From Ziziphus jujuba (lineage: Eukaryota > Streptophyta > Magnoliopsida > Rosales > Rhamnaceae), in contig NC_083379.1 in NCBI RefSeq assembly GCF_031755915.1, positions 19,241,501 to 19,305,500 of the forward strand: a DNA stretch of 64,000 bases, written 5' to 3'. Under the pieces are notes generated by a model that ran no database searches, was not told where the DNA came from, and was given only the letters and a program-made list of their open reading frames with translations. Shown here piece by piece: positions 35,657 to 46,110 of this stretch (the stretch's first letter is position 1; every line of letters begins with the position of its first letter). The position numbers and the translations under genes are program-made.

Positions 35657-36621
35657 GAGAAAATCTTGCGTACCACCGTGGTACCATATCAGATTATGCC
35701 ACTTCCATTAGTTTATTGCCACGTGTTAAAATTTTTGACATCTCTTTCTTCATTTATTATGTTATTGAAAAAATACCCGGCTCACCATTTTTTTAATAAA
35801 GAAAAAAATAAAGTTTTAAAAATTTAAAAAAAAATTACTCGTACGTTTTGAAGACGATCTTTCATATTCCAAATCTGGCTTTCCTCCATAGTTTCTCAAT
35901 CGTTAAGTGCTAGAGCTTGAATATTATGCTAGATACACTACTAAACCTGCTCTATATTATGAAGCAGATCACAAAATGTATCAAATAGGTATGTTCAAGT
36001 TAGTTATTTTAGAGGTTCTTCATCTACTGATAGATGGCCAGATCCAAACACAAAAAGTCTTCATCTAAGTTTGATGAAGGATTTTTTTTTTTTTTTCCCC
36101 AGAAAGTTTGATGAAATTTTTTACCAGTAAAAGGAAAAAACCGAACGAGCATCATATCCAATATTCCATTTGTCTAATTTCAAGTTTAATTGATAACTTT
36201 TACAAAAGTAATAAAATAAAATTTATCCTGTAGAGATATCAAACCTGAAGCAACATTTCATTCACCTTTGCAGATAAAATAATAATAATAATAACACAAA
36301 AAAAAAAAACCTTCAAAGTTTGGAAAAAAAAGGGCGAAGTACAGCCATAACAAAGCGCCAATATCCTAAATCTGCTCCCATATTTCATTCACCACCTATA
36401 GATTGAAAAACATATATAAAACAAAACAAAAAAAAAAAAAAAAACCAAAAGCTTAAGAAAATGAGAAGCAAATGGGAGAGCCACACTTTGGTTTCTCCAT
36501 GGGAGGTTTATGCATGTGAAATCTGGCTAACATGTTTGCTATTATTTTCTTCGACTACAGTCGTAGTTACTTGTGAGACTGCATATGGTGTCGCTACGAA
36601 AGAAAAAAGAGCCAATGGAAA

Positions 36622-36652
<31 letters not shown>

Positions 36653-36816
36653 TAATTATTTTACTTTTTCAAAAAAATAAAAAATGATGAGTTTGGAAAA
36701 TTTTAAATGACGAACCAAATAGAAAAACAGATATCAAATAGTCTTAACATGTGGCAAAAAACGAATGGAAGTGGCATAATCTGATATGGTAGCACGGTGG
36801 TACGCAAGATTTTCTC
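35657..36816. mobile_element. Mutator-like element (1160 bp) with perfect 9 bp target-site duplication
   Basis: The termini are long inverted repeats: about 75 bp from GAGAAAATCTTGCGTACCAC, with few mismatches on the other end. The element is flanked by CTACCCTTG on both sides (35648-35656 and 36817-36825). A 9 bp duplication with long terminal repeats is the hallmark of Mutator-like elements. There is no transposase frame, so it is non-autonomous. The interior has stretches less AT-rich than the surroundings (35840-36060 and 36460-36620) that could be captured sequence. The right half is copied at 47931-48653. Confidence 0.85.
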
Positions 36817-37095
36817 CTACCCTTGGGGACCGAAAGAGACTACCTGTAAAGCTTTGGAAGAAAAACACAGAAGAATCCTACGGTTTAAGTGATTTGGGTG
36901 TATTATAGTCATCTTAACTTGTCTTTGGGTTAATTTTAAGGTTTTTAAACAAGAGTGGCTAGAAATCATTATATCACATCTGAAAAAGGTCATTCAGTAA
37001 AAAATCTTCTATCAGTCATTACCAAAGAGAAAATAAATTACCATTTAACTCCAATTGATGAGGTCACATTTTTTTAACACACATATCACATAAGC

Positions 37096-38232
37096 AAGGT
37101 TTTAAATATTTAAATTTTTGTCAAAATGTTTTGAAATTTCTGCTTTTGTGAGGATCAAAAAAAAATTTAGGTTCCAAATTAAAACGGATAGATTTTTTAT
37201 AATATCCATTAAAATTTCATTGAAATTTTTATGGAAATTTTTATTGAAATATCCACATCAAATTCTTAACAATTTAGTTAAAAAAATCCATAACATCCAT
37301 TGAAATTATAAATATTATTGATGTTTAGTAAATTATTTTACCGAATTAACTTTAGTAATAGTTTTTTTTAACCTTTTAATTGTCTTTCAAATATTTAATA
37401 ATATAAATAAAACGGAGTGAATTAAATTAAATATCATTGATAAGCTCTATTTGTTGATAATATATATATATATACTTGCTATATATTTTGTATAAGATAT
37501 ATTCATTAGAATTCCATAATTACAAGTTAATAGTTGATTTTATAAAAATAAAAAATAATAATAAAAAATAATAACATGTAATTATAATATTATATAGAAT
37601 AGGTATTGATAGTATTTAAATTAATAATATCAAGCAAATAAAAATAAAAAGATGATAAAATATATTATACTAAACATTAAAGATAAGTACATTTAATACA
37701 AAATCCTTATAGTTGATGTATTAATAACTACATAAAAATTATCAAGAAAATACATCTTTTAATAATTACGTTTTATCTTTCACATTTCAAAATGAAAACG
37801 AGGAATAGACCAACAATTTTCAATCTAAAAATTCTAGAGTATTGAGATGATATTATGAAATATAATATAATTGTAATAATTTATTATCTTAACTAAGAAA
37901 CACTTTTATCAAATATATACTTTTTTTTCCATATTTTTATAAATAATAATTTATTTATGATCATTACTGCTTATTATAAATTATATTATTTAAAATAAAT
38001 ATAATATTTATTCAATATTTTTGTAATTTTTTAATCAATTTGATAATTTATTGATTAAATAAACTAATTCTAAATTTTTAACAAAAATTTCGATTTGTTT
38101 AAGTAAAATTTTATCAATTTCCATTATTTTTTGTGAATTTTTATCGATATTCAATAATTTTCAATATTTTCATAAAAATATTCATATTTTAAACTTTTCA
38201 TATTTAATATCGATATCAAAATTTCAAATCTT
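37096..38232. repeat. AT-rich interspersed repeat, family A, copy 2
   Basis: It starts AAGGTTTTAAATATTT and ends AAATTTCAAATCTT, which are weak inverted termini, and matches 892-2107 along its length. It interrupts sequence that is continuous with the unit 2 intron (GAGGTCACATTTTTTTAACA on the left side), so it is an insertion. No clean target-site duplication was found. Confidence 0.6.
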
Positions 38233-38908
38233 ACATACAAGTCATTTTACTTTCCCAGTTGAAGTAAACAGAATGCATAATCATGGCTCTTTAAAATAAT
38301 AATAATGATAATGATGTCATCCTTTGTCCATTAACTTATATGTAAATCTTGGAGCATAATTAAAAATTTATGAGGCGTTAAAACCATAGTTGTTACAAAA
38401 TATTAATAAAAAAAAAATAAAAATAAAAACTTTAGGTTTATGTAACGAAACAAACTGGTCATTGGAGAAAAAAATATGTTGCAAAGTCAAAGAAATCTTT
38501 GGTTATATCAGCTACAATTCACAAGCAAACTTCATACTGACAGACATGTCAGTACCTATCTAGCTTAAATGGAAATTATTTATAGAGTGTCCAAATTTGT
38601 CATACCTTCAAAATTCAAGGGTTAGAATGCTATAAAAAAATAAATAAATAAAATTTTAAAAAAAGGGGCTTATTAATTGTAAGAAATGACACGAAGATAA
38701 AAAGCTTGGAGCCAAGTATTTTCCACAATTAACCCTTCTTTTAGGAAAGATACATATTTCCACAGCTTAACAAATCTTGTGGCAGTGCACATTTCTGTTA
38801 TGCGAACCCTAAGTAGATACTAATATATATAAAAAGAACTGGATTTGTCTTTCTGAAATGTATATTACTTATTTTCTTATCAAATTTTATTGTGTGACTA
38901 TTTTAGAA

Positions 38909-41900
38909 ATGGCCTCTAGGGAAACTGTAAAGAAAGAGATTCGACAAATGCTAGAAGATGACAGTGTAACATCAATCATTCTTCTTGGGGAACAGGGAGT
39001 AGGGAAGACGTGGATGGCAAAGGAGATAAGCGAGATCTGCATGACTGAGGGCTTAACACATAGAAATCTCTGGGTATATCTAAACAAGAAGTATCATAGT
39101 AAGACTCTTCTTGAGAGCATCGAGCGTCAATTGTCTCTACTCTCTAATGAGGAGTTTGAAGATGATGAGGAAGAAAAGGAAGAGACTTTGGAAAATTTGA
39201 AACTCAGAATTTCTACAATGCTTGAAGAAGAGGCAACTGCAATGAAAGAAAAAACACAATTTGTTCTACTAATTCTAGATGATGTTTTGGAAGATCATGC
39301 AAAAGATATTCTGTCAGATCTTCCGGTTAAGGGTCATCCGCATAAGTTCTTTAAGGTTCTTATGACCATAGGCAAAACTCATCACCAACTTGCTTCTGAA
39401 GTATTCAAGAATGAGATTGAGAGCAACAACAGAAGGCTGCATCAGATGGAATTCTTGTCTCCGGATGAGTCAGAGAATTTGTTGAAGGAAAAAATCAAGG
39501 CAGACCATGTCTTTCCTCATTTGGATCAACATATTGCAACCATGAAAAATGAGATAAATAAAGGTATCCCTGCAACAATAATTACCATCGCAGAAGCCTT
39601 GAAGTACCTTCAAAAGCATGACTCTGGGGCTAGTCTGTTGGAAGGTATTCTCGAAGAAGCAGGCAATGATGGGAAAGAAGCTGACTACATAACTCAGCTA
39701 CTATGTTGTTGGTATGATGAGTTTCACAAGTCGTGTAGGATCGATATGCTTCACTGCTTCTGGCATAGTATGCAACATTTTCATACCCATAGCGGGGTGC
39801 ATTACAATGAATTGATCACGCACTGGATAATAGAAGGATATTTTGGATGCTTTGATCAAATTCAGAAGGCATATGAGCAAGGACATGAAGTTCTAATGCA
39901 TCTCATCAATTGTGGGATGCTGAGCAAGCAAGAGGATAATATAGTTATCATGAATCAAGCAATTTCTCGTATAACTCATCATCGCCATTCTGTATTCAAT
40001 AAAACTGCAAGCCTCGGTCTGCCTATTGTTTTCGATGGTAAGGATGACAAATGGGAAGGATTAGGGAGGATAACACAAACAAGTGGTATGAGAAAATCAC
40101 TCCACGGTCATAAAAACTGGGAGAAAGTCTCTACACTCCTGATGGATGGAAGTTTTCTCTCTAGGGAAGTTCCGGAAACATTTTTTCAGCCCTTGCGGGG
40201 ACTTCAAGTTTTTGCCATATTCAATCCCCTGTTCAGTTTTCTGCCCTTGCCCCTGTTGAGTCTTGAGAACCTTGTTGTACTGGTGCTTAGAGGGTGTGAT
40301 CTCCTGGAGAAAATTGATGATATCTGTGAACTTAGAAACTTATGTGTTCTTGAGATATCTAGTGCTGCTTCGTTGAATGCAATCCCTCCTGATCTCTTTG
40401 AGAACTTGCCTAACCTTCAAGTCCTTAATCTATCTTCAAGCAAGATAGAATCATTGCCTCGTTCTCTTTTTAAGCAACCTAAATTGCGTCAGCTTATCCT
40501 TAGACAATGTCATCGCTTGAAAGCACTCCCAAGCCTTAAAGAGCTTGAAAATCTTGAGGTAATTGATCTTTGCGGTGCTGACTCTTTAATCAAAATCCAG
40601 GACAAAAATTTTGCACCATTAAGAAAACTTCAGATGCTTGATCTTTCCAAATCCAAAATTGATCGTTTACCTTTTCTTCACAATCTTGAAAAGCTCACTG
40701 GACTCATGCTAAGTGACTGTCCATCCCTGACAAGACTGCCCAGCCTGCAATCATTATGTAGCCTTCAAATTCTTGATGCTTCAAATGCTAGAAACTTGGT
40801 GGAAATTCATGATGACCCGTTCGATAATAAGGTTGACCTTCAAATCGTTGATTTATCTGGAACTGCAGTTAGGCAACTACCTTCCAACATAAGCTACCTG
40901 TCTTCTCTCTACTTGAAAGATTGTTCTTCATTTGAAATATTGCCATCCACAAAAGCATTGAAAAACCTCAAGAAACTGGATCTTTCTGGTACCAGTGAAC
41001 TGCATGAAATTGAAGACAAATCCTTTGAACATCTTAGGTACCTTCAAATTCTTAACTTTTCAAAAGCCAAGATAAAAGAATTACCATCCCTTTCAAACCT
41101 TGGTAACCTTCTTGAGATCTTTCTAACAAATTGTTCAAATTTGCAAAAGCTTCCCATCTTGAATGGACTTAAAAGACTTAAGAAGCTCTACCTTTCTGGT
41201 TGTGTAGAGTTGGTTGAGTTGCCATCCCTAAATGCTCTTGAAAAACTAGAGGACCTCGACCTTTCAGGTTGTAGAGCTCTGGAAGTTATACAAGCTAACT
41301 CTTTTGAGAAAATGATTGGCCTTCGGATCCTCAACCTCTCTGAAACTAAAATTAAGTCCTTACCAACCCTTTGCAACCCAAGCAACCTCAGTCACCTCAT
41401 ACTTCAGAACTGCATTGGCTTAAAAATACTTTCACCCCTTGAACATCTCACAAAACTTGAGGAGCTTGTTCTATGTGGTGCATGCTCCTTAGAAGAAACT
41501 AAGGCTCAATTCTTGGAAGGTATGAAGGACCTTCAAATTCTTGATTTATCAGGAACCCCACTTACAACTCTACCATCCTTGTCAAACCTCACCAACCTCA
41601 GGAAGCTCACACTAAGAGGTTGTTCGGGCTTAAAGACGGTGCCAGGTATGGAAGCCTTAAAAAATCTTGAGCATATTGATCTCTGTGGAACGGCAATTGA
41701 AAGGTTGCCATCCCTAAATATTTACTGCAGGCTCCACCAGCTTCTATTGAAAGATTGCTCAAACTTAGAAGAGTTGCAGAATCTTAATTCACTTACTCAA
41801 CTGGAGGTTCTTGATCTTTCAGGAACCAGAATAAAGAAATTTCCTTATGAGATATCAGAGTTAACTTGTCTGGAGCGTCTTGATTTGCCAGACTTGAAGG

Positions 41901-42808
41901 ATGTGCTTGAAATTGACTTGGGAAAGATAAAGTATCTACCAAAAGAGTTAAACTGGGATCAATGTGGCCTCTTCAAGGATACTGCTAAACTTGTGAAGTG
42001 TGAGAAGCCTACCATATTTGTAAGAGGTAAAGAAATTTTCCAGTGTTTGGAGAAAAGTCCTGAATTATGGAATAAATATTTCAAGCAATTTCATTTCGTT
42101 GTTGGTCATCATATGAAGCAAGATGAAGATGGAGATATCAATTTTTCCAAAGATAGACTTTTCTTTAGAGATGTCTATTTTCATACTAGATATTTCTGTA
42201 TTCCTGTTGAAGATGTCCAGCTTTTGGAAATCCATGGATCATATATCCTTCCCAATGGTTTTGAAAGTGTCCTTAAGCACACCAAATACTTGTCTTTGGT
42301 TGATAACAAGTCTATAAGTCGCTTATCAAAATTAGGTGCCCACAATGTAGCAGAAATGAGAGGCTACTGGATAGATAGATGTACCAAAATGGAAAGCATT
42401 CTTGATGGAGAAGAGGTGGACATCAGACTTGGGAGCAATTTAGAGATTTTATGGGTCTCAAACCTTCCTAGTTTGAAGAATATATACAGTGGAACTGAGG
42501 GCTTCAAAAACCTCAAACATTTATATCTGGATTGTTGTCCAGTGATTCTAAATGTTTTTTCCTCTTCACAATTTCCGGAAAACCTCGAAATTGTTCATGT
42601 AAAGTTTTGTGATAAATTGGACACTTTGTTTGAATCTGGGACTATGGAAGGGCGTAAATTGCAGAAGTTACACACGTTGTATCTATTCGAACTGCCAGAG
42701 TTGAGGAGTATTGGGATACAATTGGCATGTCAACCAACTATTAGGGCATGTCCCAAGCTGGTATTGGATCAAGTTGACTCAAAGAACCATAAAGGTTTTG
42801 AAATTTAA
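38909..42808 (+). CDS. NB-LRR disease-resistance-like protein 1 (At4g19050-like)
   Basis: 1299 residues in one exon. The start at 38909 is chosen over an in-frame ATG at 38858 because a splice acceptor (TTTTAG) ends two bases before it and paralogue 2 has the same AG-AA-ATG arrangement. The P-loop GEQGVGKTW is at 27-35, so there is no room for a TIR or coiled-coil domain. Then come a strongly acidic loop (81-98), kinase-2 LLILDDV (120-126), a weak RNBS-B (KVLMTIGKT, 149-157) and a GLPL-like GIPATI (219-224). The MHD position reads M-N-Q (348-350). From about 430 to 1060 runs a long array of 22-24 residue LRRs of the form LxxLDLSGTxIxxLPSLxxL, then a C-terminal region to 1299 that is conserved in paralogue 2. 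This architecture matches the plant class annotated as At4g19050-like. Role inferred: intracellular immune receptor or partner, ATP/ADP-switched. Confidence 0.88.
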   Translation: MASRETVKKEIRQMLEDDSVTSIILLGEQGVGKTWMAKEISEICMTEGLTHRNLWVYLNKKYHSKTLLESIERQLSLLSNEEFEDDEEEKEETLENLKLRISTMLEEEATAMKEKTQFVLLILDDVLEDHAKDILSDLPVKGHPHKFFKVLMTIGKTHHQLASEVFKNEIESNNRRLHQMEFLSPDESENLLKEKIKADHVFPHLDQHIATMKNEINKGIPATIITIAEALKYLQKHDSGASLLEGILEEAGNDGKEADYITQLLCCWYDEFHKSCRIDMLHCFWHSMQHFHTHSGVHYNELITHWIIEGYFGCFDQIQKAYEQGHEVLMHLINCGMLSKQEDNIVIMNQAISRITHHRHSVFNKTASLGLPIVFDGKDDKWEGLGRITQTSGMRKSLHGHKNWEKVSTLLMDGSFLSREVPETFFQPLRGLQVFAIFNPLFSFLPLPLLSLENLVVLVLRGCDLLEKIDDICELRNLCVLEISSAASLNAIPPDLFENLPNLQVLNLSSSKIESLPRSLFKQPKLRQLILRQCHRLKALPSLKELENLEVIDLCGADSLIKIQDKNFAPLRKLQMLDLSKSKIDRLPFLHNLEKLTGLMLSDCPSLTRLPSLQSLCSLQILDASNARNLVEIHDDPFDNKVDLQIVDLSGTAVRQLPSNISYLSSLYLKDCSSFEILPSTKALKNLKKLDLSGTSELHEIEDKSFEHLRYLQILNFSKAKIKELPSLSNLGNLLEIFLTNCSNLQKLPILNGLKRLKKLYLSGCVELVELPSLNALEKLEDLDLSGCRALEVIQANSFEKMIGLRILNLSETKIKSLPTLCNPSNLSHLILQNCIGLKILSPLEHLTKLEELVLCGACSLEETKAQFLEGMKDLQILDLSGTPLTTLPSLSNLTNLRKLTLRGCSGLKTVPGMEALKNLEHIDLCGTAIERLPSLNIYCRLHQLLLKDCSNLEELQNLNSLTQLEVLDLSGTRIKKFPYEISELTCLERLDLPDLKDVLEIDLGKIKYLPKELNWDQCGLFKDTAKLVKCEKPTIFVRGKEIFQCLEKSPELWNKYFKQFHFVVGHHMKQDEDGDINFSKDRLFFRDVYFHTRYFCIPVEDVQLLEIHGSYILPNGFESVLKHTKYLSLVDNKSISRLSKLGAHNVAEMRGYWIDRCTKMESILDGEEVDIRLGSNLEILWVSNLPSLKNIYSGTEGFKNLKHLYLDCCPVILNVFSSSQFPENLEIVHVKFCDKLDTLFESGTMEGRKLQKLHTLYLFELPELRSIGIQLACQPTIRACPKLVLDQVDSKNHKGFEI

Positions 42809-44992
42809 ATTGCGGAGTAAGCGAGACCCTGAAGTTGCTGATTTTGTTTTTTTTTTTTTTTTTTTTTTTGGGTGTCTCGTTGTATGTAAACTTGCAGCAT
42901 CTTGTTATGTGTGGAAGAAGCATTTTGCTTCATTCTTATGCATTTTGTGTGTCACTGCACTAGAAATATCTACTTCATAAGTGTGGATTGGCTGGATTTG
43001 GTAATTGGAAATGTGATGTTAAAGAGATGCCGAGAAGACTAGTCAGGCGATGAATCTTCAACTTGGATGAACAAAAGGTATTCCTGTAAACTCTAATATA
43101 ATGTTGGTTGTTGAATTTTTGTGGAAGTGAACTGGAAGCTTTACTCAACTATTCCAGCTTCTTGTTAACAGATATGCAATCCTTAAACACAAGCGAGTTC
43201 ATAAATAATTATGGTCTAAAATATTTTGTGTTATATAATATATATATTATATCAGTATATAGCCTTTTTATGATTACTTTGGTCTCAAAGTTTAATTTTT
43301 CTGTCTTTTCTTGTGGATATTTATGTGCCATCCTGTTTTCCTGATGCAGAACAATGTTGCATCTTGTGATTTCTAGCACCAGTTGAATGGAGAATAAAAA
43401 ATTGATGTTATAGCTTTGATATTTTCGTTGTGTCAAGTAAGCAAAGTTTATGTGCATGTTTAAGGTGGTGAGGTTGGTTGGGGCCCTTGGGGGATGGAGT
43501 TGAGAGTTGTTTTGGGACTAAGGACATATTTCTGTGTCTACAATAGGTATATTAAGCATGGAACTACTGATTCCCAATAAAGTAAGGAAGCCATAGGATT
43601 TATGGAACCTCCGTAGTGTTTTGTGAGCCTTGTACTACAGGTTTTCATATATTATGAAAGATTATATTTAAAATAAGTCTATGACGGTCCAATGGTAAGC
43701 CATTTTTTATTTGAATAGTGCTAATCCTCCACCCCAATGTAAAGAATGCATATATAGTTGTTAAATTACTATTTTATTATTTACTTTATAAAAAATGGAT
43801 ATGGATCCTTTTTTAATTTGAGTTTGGCTTTTAAAGATTTAATGATATGTGATCATTAATATATTTTATGGTCAAGATTATTTATATATATATATATATA
43901 TATTTTGGCAAATAATATTTATATTTTGTTTTAAGTTCTAAAACTTCCAAATAGGGACATTTTATAATAAACGCATAAATTTAATCTTTAATGCAATTTT
44001 TTTATTTTTCATTTTTACTTGTTTTAGAGATTCATGGATAAAAATAAAAAATAATGAATCTCCTTTCAAAAAAATTTTAATAATAATATTCATGAATATA
44101 ATTATCTAATAAAAAATTTTAAAATATAAAAAATTTTTGAATACTTAACATTTTATATTCATAAAAAAAAGCTTTGATAATAAAAATGCACTTTAACTTG
44201 GAGTCTTTTGAGATAAAAGTTATATAGATTTGAGTTTAAGTATAAAACAAAACCAATAATATTAGTTATAAGTAATTATTTTTAATTCTTGTTGGAAACA
44301 TTACTTTAGTGATTGTACAAATTTTTTAATTTTTATTATTTTTAATATATATATATATATATATATATGTATATTGTTCAGATTTCTTTAATACTTAGAT
44401 AATTTAGAAATTTTTTCATTCAGTTTCAAATTTGTTTCTTAGGTTTTTGAGCTTGGTTTTACTTCCGCCATTATAAGGTCGAGTTATACTAAAAAAAGGA
44501 GTTTGAGAAAATATTTCTTCTTAAATTCTATGTGCACAGATTTTAAAATCACTTTTACTATCGTTCAAGATTTCCACTTCCATAGTTTTGTTGTTATTAT
44601 TTTTGTAATTAATAAGTAATTGATGATTATTTACTTATGTATTTAATAGATATTTATTAAAAAACTGTCTATATTTGGAAGTTTTTGAAATTAAAAGATG
44701 AAAAGAAATAATCTTAACCTTCCAATGGGTGGATGACCCCTTGTCCTAAAATTTTTTTAAAAAGCTTAGATAAAGTTTAGAATAGAAGAGGATTCATGTC
44801 CATAAAAAATTGTATAAAATCGTTGATGAAAGACTAAGAGCATGCTAGAAAATGCTTTTTAATAAACATTTATTTTCGGGAACACTTATTTTTTGTACCA
44901 GTTTTGGTAATAAGTGTTTCATAAAATAAATGGTAAAATGTTTGGCTATACGCAATGAAAAGCATTTTTAAATTTATTTTTGATATTTTGGT
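42809..44992. other. 3' flank of NB-LRR gene 1 and AT-rich DNA
   Basis: The first few hundred bases should hold the 3' untranslated region. A T22 run lies at 42848-42869, and a possible donor-like AAAAG/GTATTC occurs at 43077. Beyond 43.4 kb there is only AT-rich sequence with short (AT)n tracts near 43884 and 44348. No gene is supported. Confidence 0.4.
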
Positions 44993-45201
44993 GCTTTTTT
45001 TTAGAAGCACATTTAAAGGTTTTTTTAAGGCCTAAAACCGCTTTTCACACATTTGGATGTGCTTATTTTTTGCCAAAAAAGAATTTTTCACACCAATCTT
45101 CATGCTTCTTTTTAGACGCACATTTAAAGAATATTTTAAGGTCTAAAACCGCTTTTCACACCTTTGGAAGTGTTTATTTTTTGTCAAAAAGGAACTTTTC
45201 A
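44993..45201. repeat. Tandem duplication of a ~100 bp unit in a MITE-like segment
   Basis: Copies at about 44993-45090 and 45103-45201 share 'gcacatttaaag', AAGG(C/T)CTAAAACCGCTTTTC followed by ACAC, and 'gtcaaaaaggaa.tttttca'-like ends. Surrounding sequence (44850-45270) resembles 25490-25790 and may be a diverged DNA element. Confidence 0.65.
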
Positions 45202-45922
45202 ATTTCTTGCTAAACATGATCATAAGTACGTTTTTATTCTTCAAAGAATTTATCATAATTCCAAAAACATATCCAAATGTGCCTTAATATATAACATTTT
45301 TATAATATTTATTGTTGATATAAAACTAACAATGATAAGATTATTGTGATGATTTTCTAAACAAGTTTTAAGAGAAAAATTTGTAAACCTTCAAATGGAA
45401 TTTACCCTCTTGGCTATGTTTGTGTGTCTAGTCAAGTGGTGAGAACTATTAAAAATACATTTCCAATTCAGAATTCAAACCGAGTGAATCCCCCCTTTCC
45501 AATTGAATGAGTTTTGGTGACCCAAAATAAAAAAATAAAAAATAAAAAATAAAAAAAAATAAAAAAACATACTTACGTGTTGTTCGATAAAGTAATTGGC
45601 TTTTTCTTTTCGTTTTTATTTTTTTCAACATAATCATATGTATTTTGCTTACGTCAAAGACAGTACTAGTTCATTAGATAATTTAAACAATTATAAACTT
45701 AAAGAAAAAAAATAAATAAATAAATAAACAAACACAATTTAAAATTGTATTGAATTTGATGATTTTTTTTTCCCTTTAATTTTGTAGTTAGTTAGATACC
45801 TAGAAAGGTTAACCCATAAATTTTTTTCCCGCATATATAATATATAGTTATGTTTATTAAATAAAAATATAATTATTAATTTATTTTGAAAACATATCTT
45901 CTACTTTTTCTTTTTTTCTTTC

Positions 45923-46110
45923 TTTTTTTTTTTTTTGGGCAAACCATAGAAAATATTTCATTAATCAAAAATCAAATTATAGATGTTAGAATCAATTGAT
46001 TTAAGTAGGCAATCTAGACTTTCCAGAAACCAGGATTCAAAAGAGTTTATAGAGAGAGCATGATGAGAAAGGACATGAGCAACTCTATTAGTCTCCCTAA
46101 TAGTATAAAT
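45923..46110 (-). mobile_element. 5'-truncated LINE tail with RNase H C-terminus
   Basis: On the minus strand a frame of about 48 codons reads E-I-Y-T-I-R-E-T-N-R-V-A-H-V-L-S-H-H-A-L and goes on to E-S-W-F-L-E-S-L, stopping at 45961. The R-x-x-N-x-V-A-H-x-L core is the C-terminal signature of the plant LINE RNase H domain. It is followed by a short 3' untranslated stretch (ATTAATGAAATATTTTCTAT) and a poly-A tail (poly-T at 45923-45936). Only the last part of the element survives. Confidence 0.72.

Larger units (their letters stand above)
27167..38906 (+). other. Inferred 11.7 kb leader intron of NB-LRR gene 1
   Basis: Donor GTAATT and acceptor ACTATTTTAG match their counterparts in unit 2, where the intron is 3.1 kb. 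Segments that align with the short intron are about 27167-27510, 29232-30560, 33780-34070, 36850-37095 and 38233-38906. The rest is inserted DNA: a Harbinger-like element, a roughly 3 kb repeat block, a Mutator-like element and a family A repeat. Splicing of the whole interval is inference. Confidence 0.5.

Noticed and set aside
36461..36655. Matching 64-74 codon frames at 36461 and 48304 starting M-R-S-K-W-E-S
   Set aside because: They lie inside the Mutator-like element and its recent copy. The identity reflects the duplication, and the frames end in AT-microsatellite codons.
37118..37303. Similar short frames at 927, 37118 and 48966
   Set aside because: They are translations of the AT-rich family A repeat, with biased Lys/Ile/Phe content and no conserved protein motif.
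38858..38908. In-frame upstream extension of NB-LRR gene 1 (17 extra residues)
   Set aside because: It overlaps the polypyrimidine tract and acceptor of the inferred leader intron, and has no counterpart in paralogue 2.
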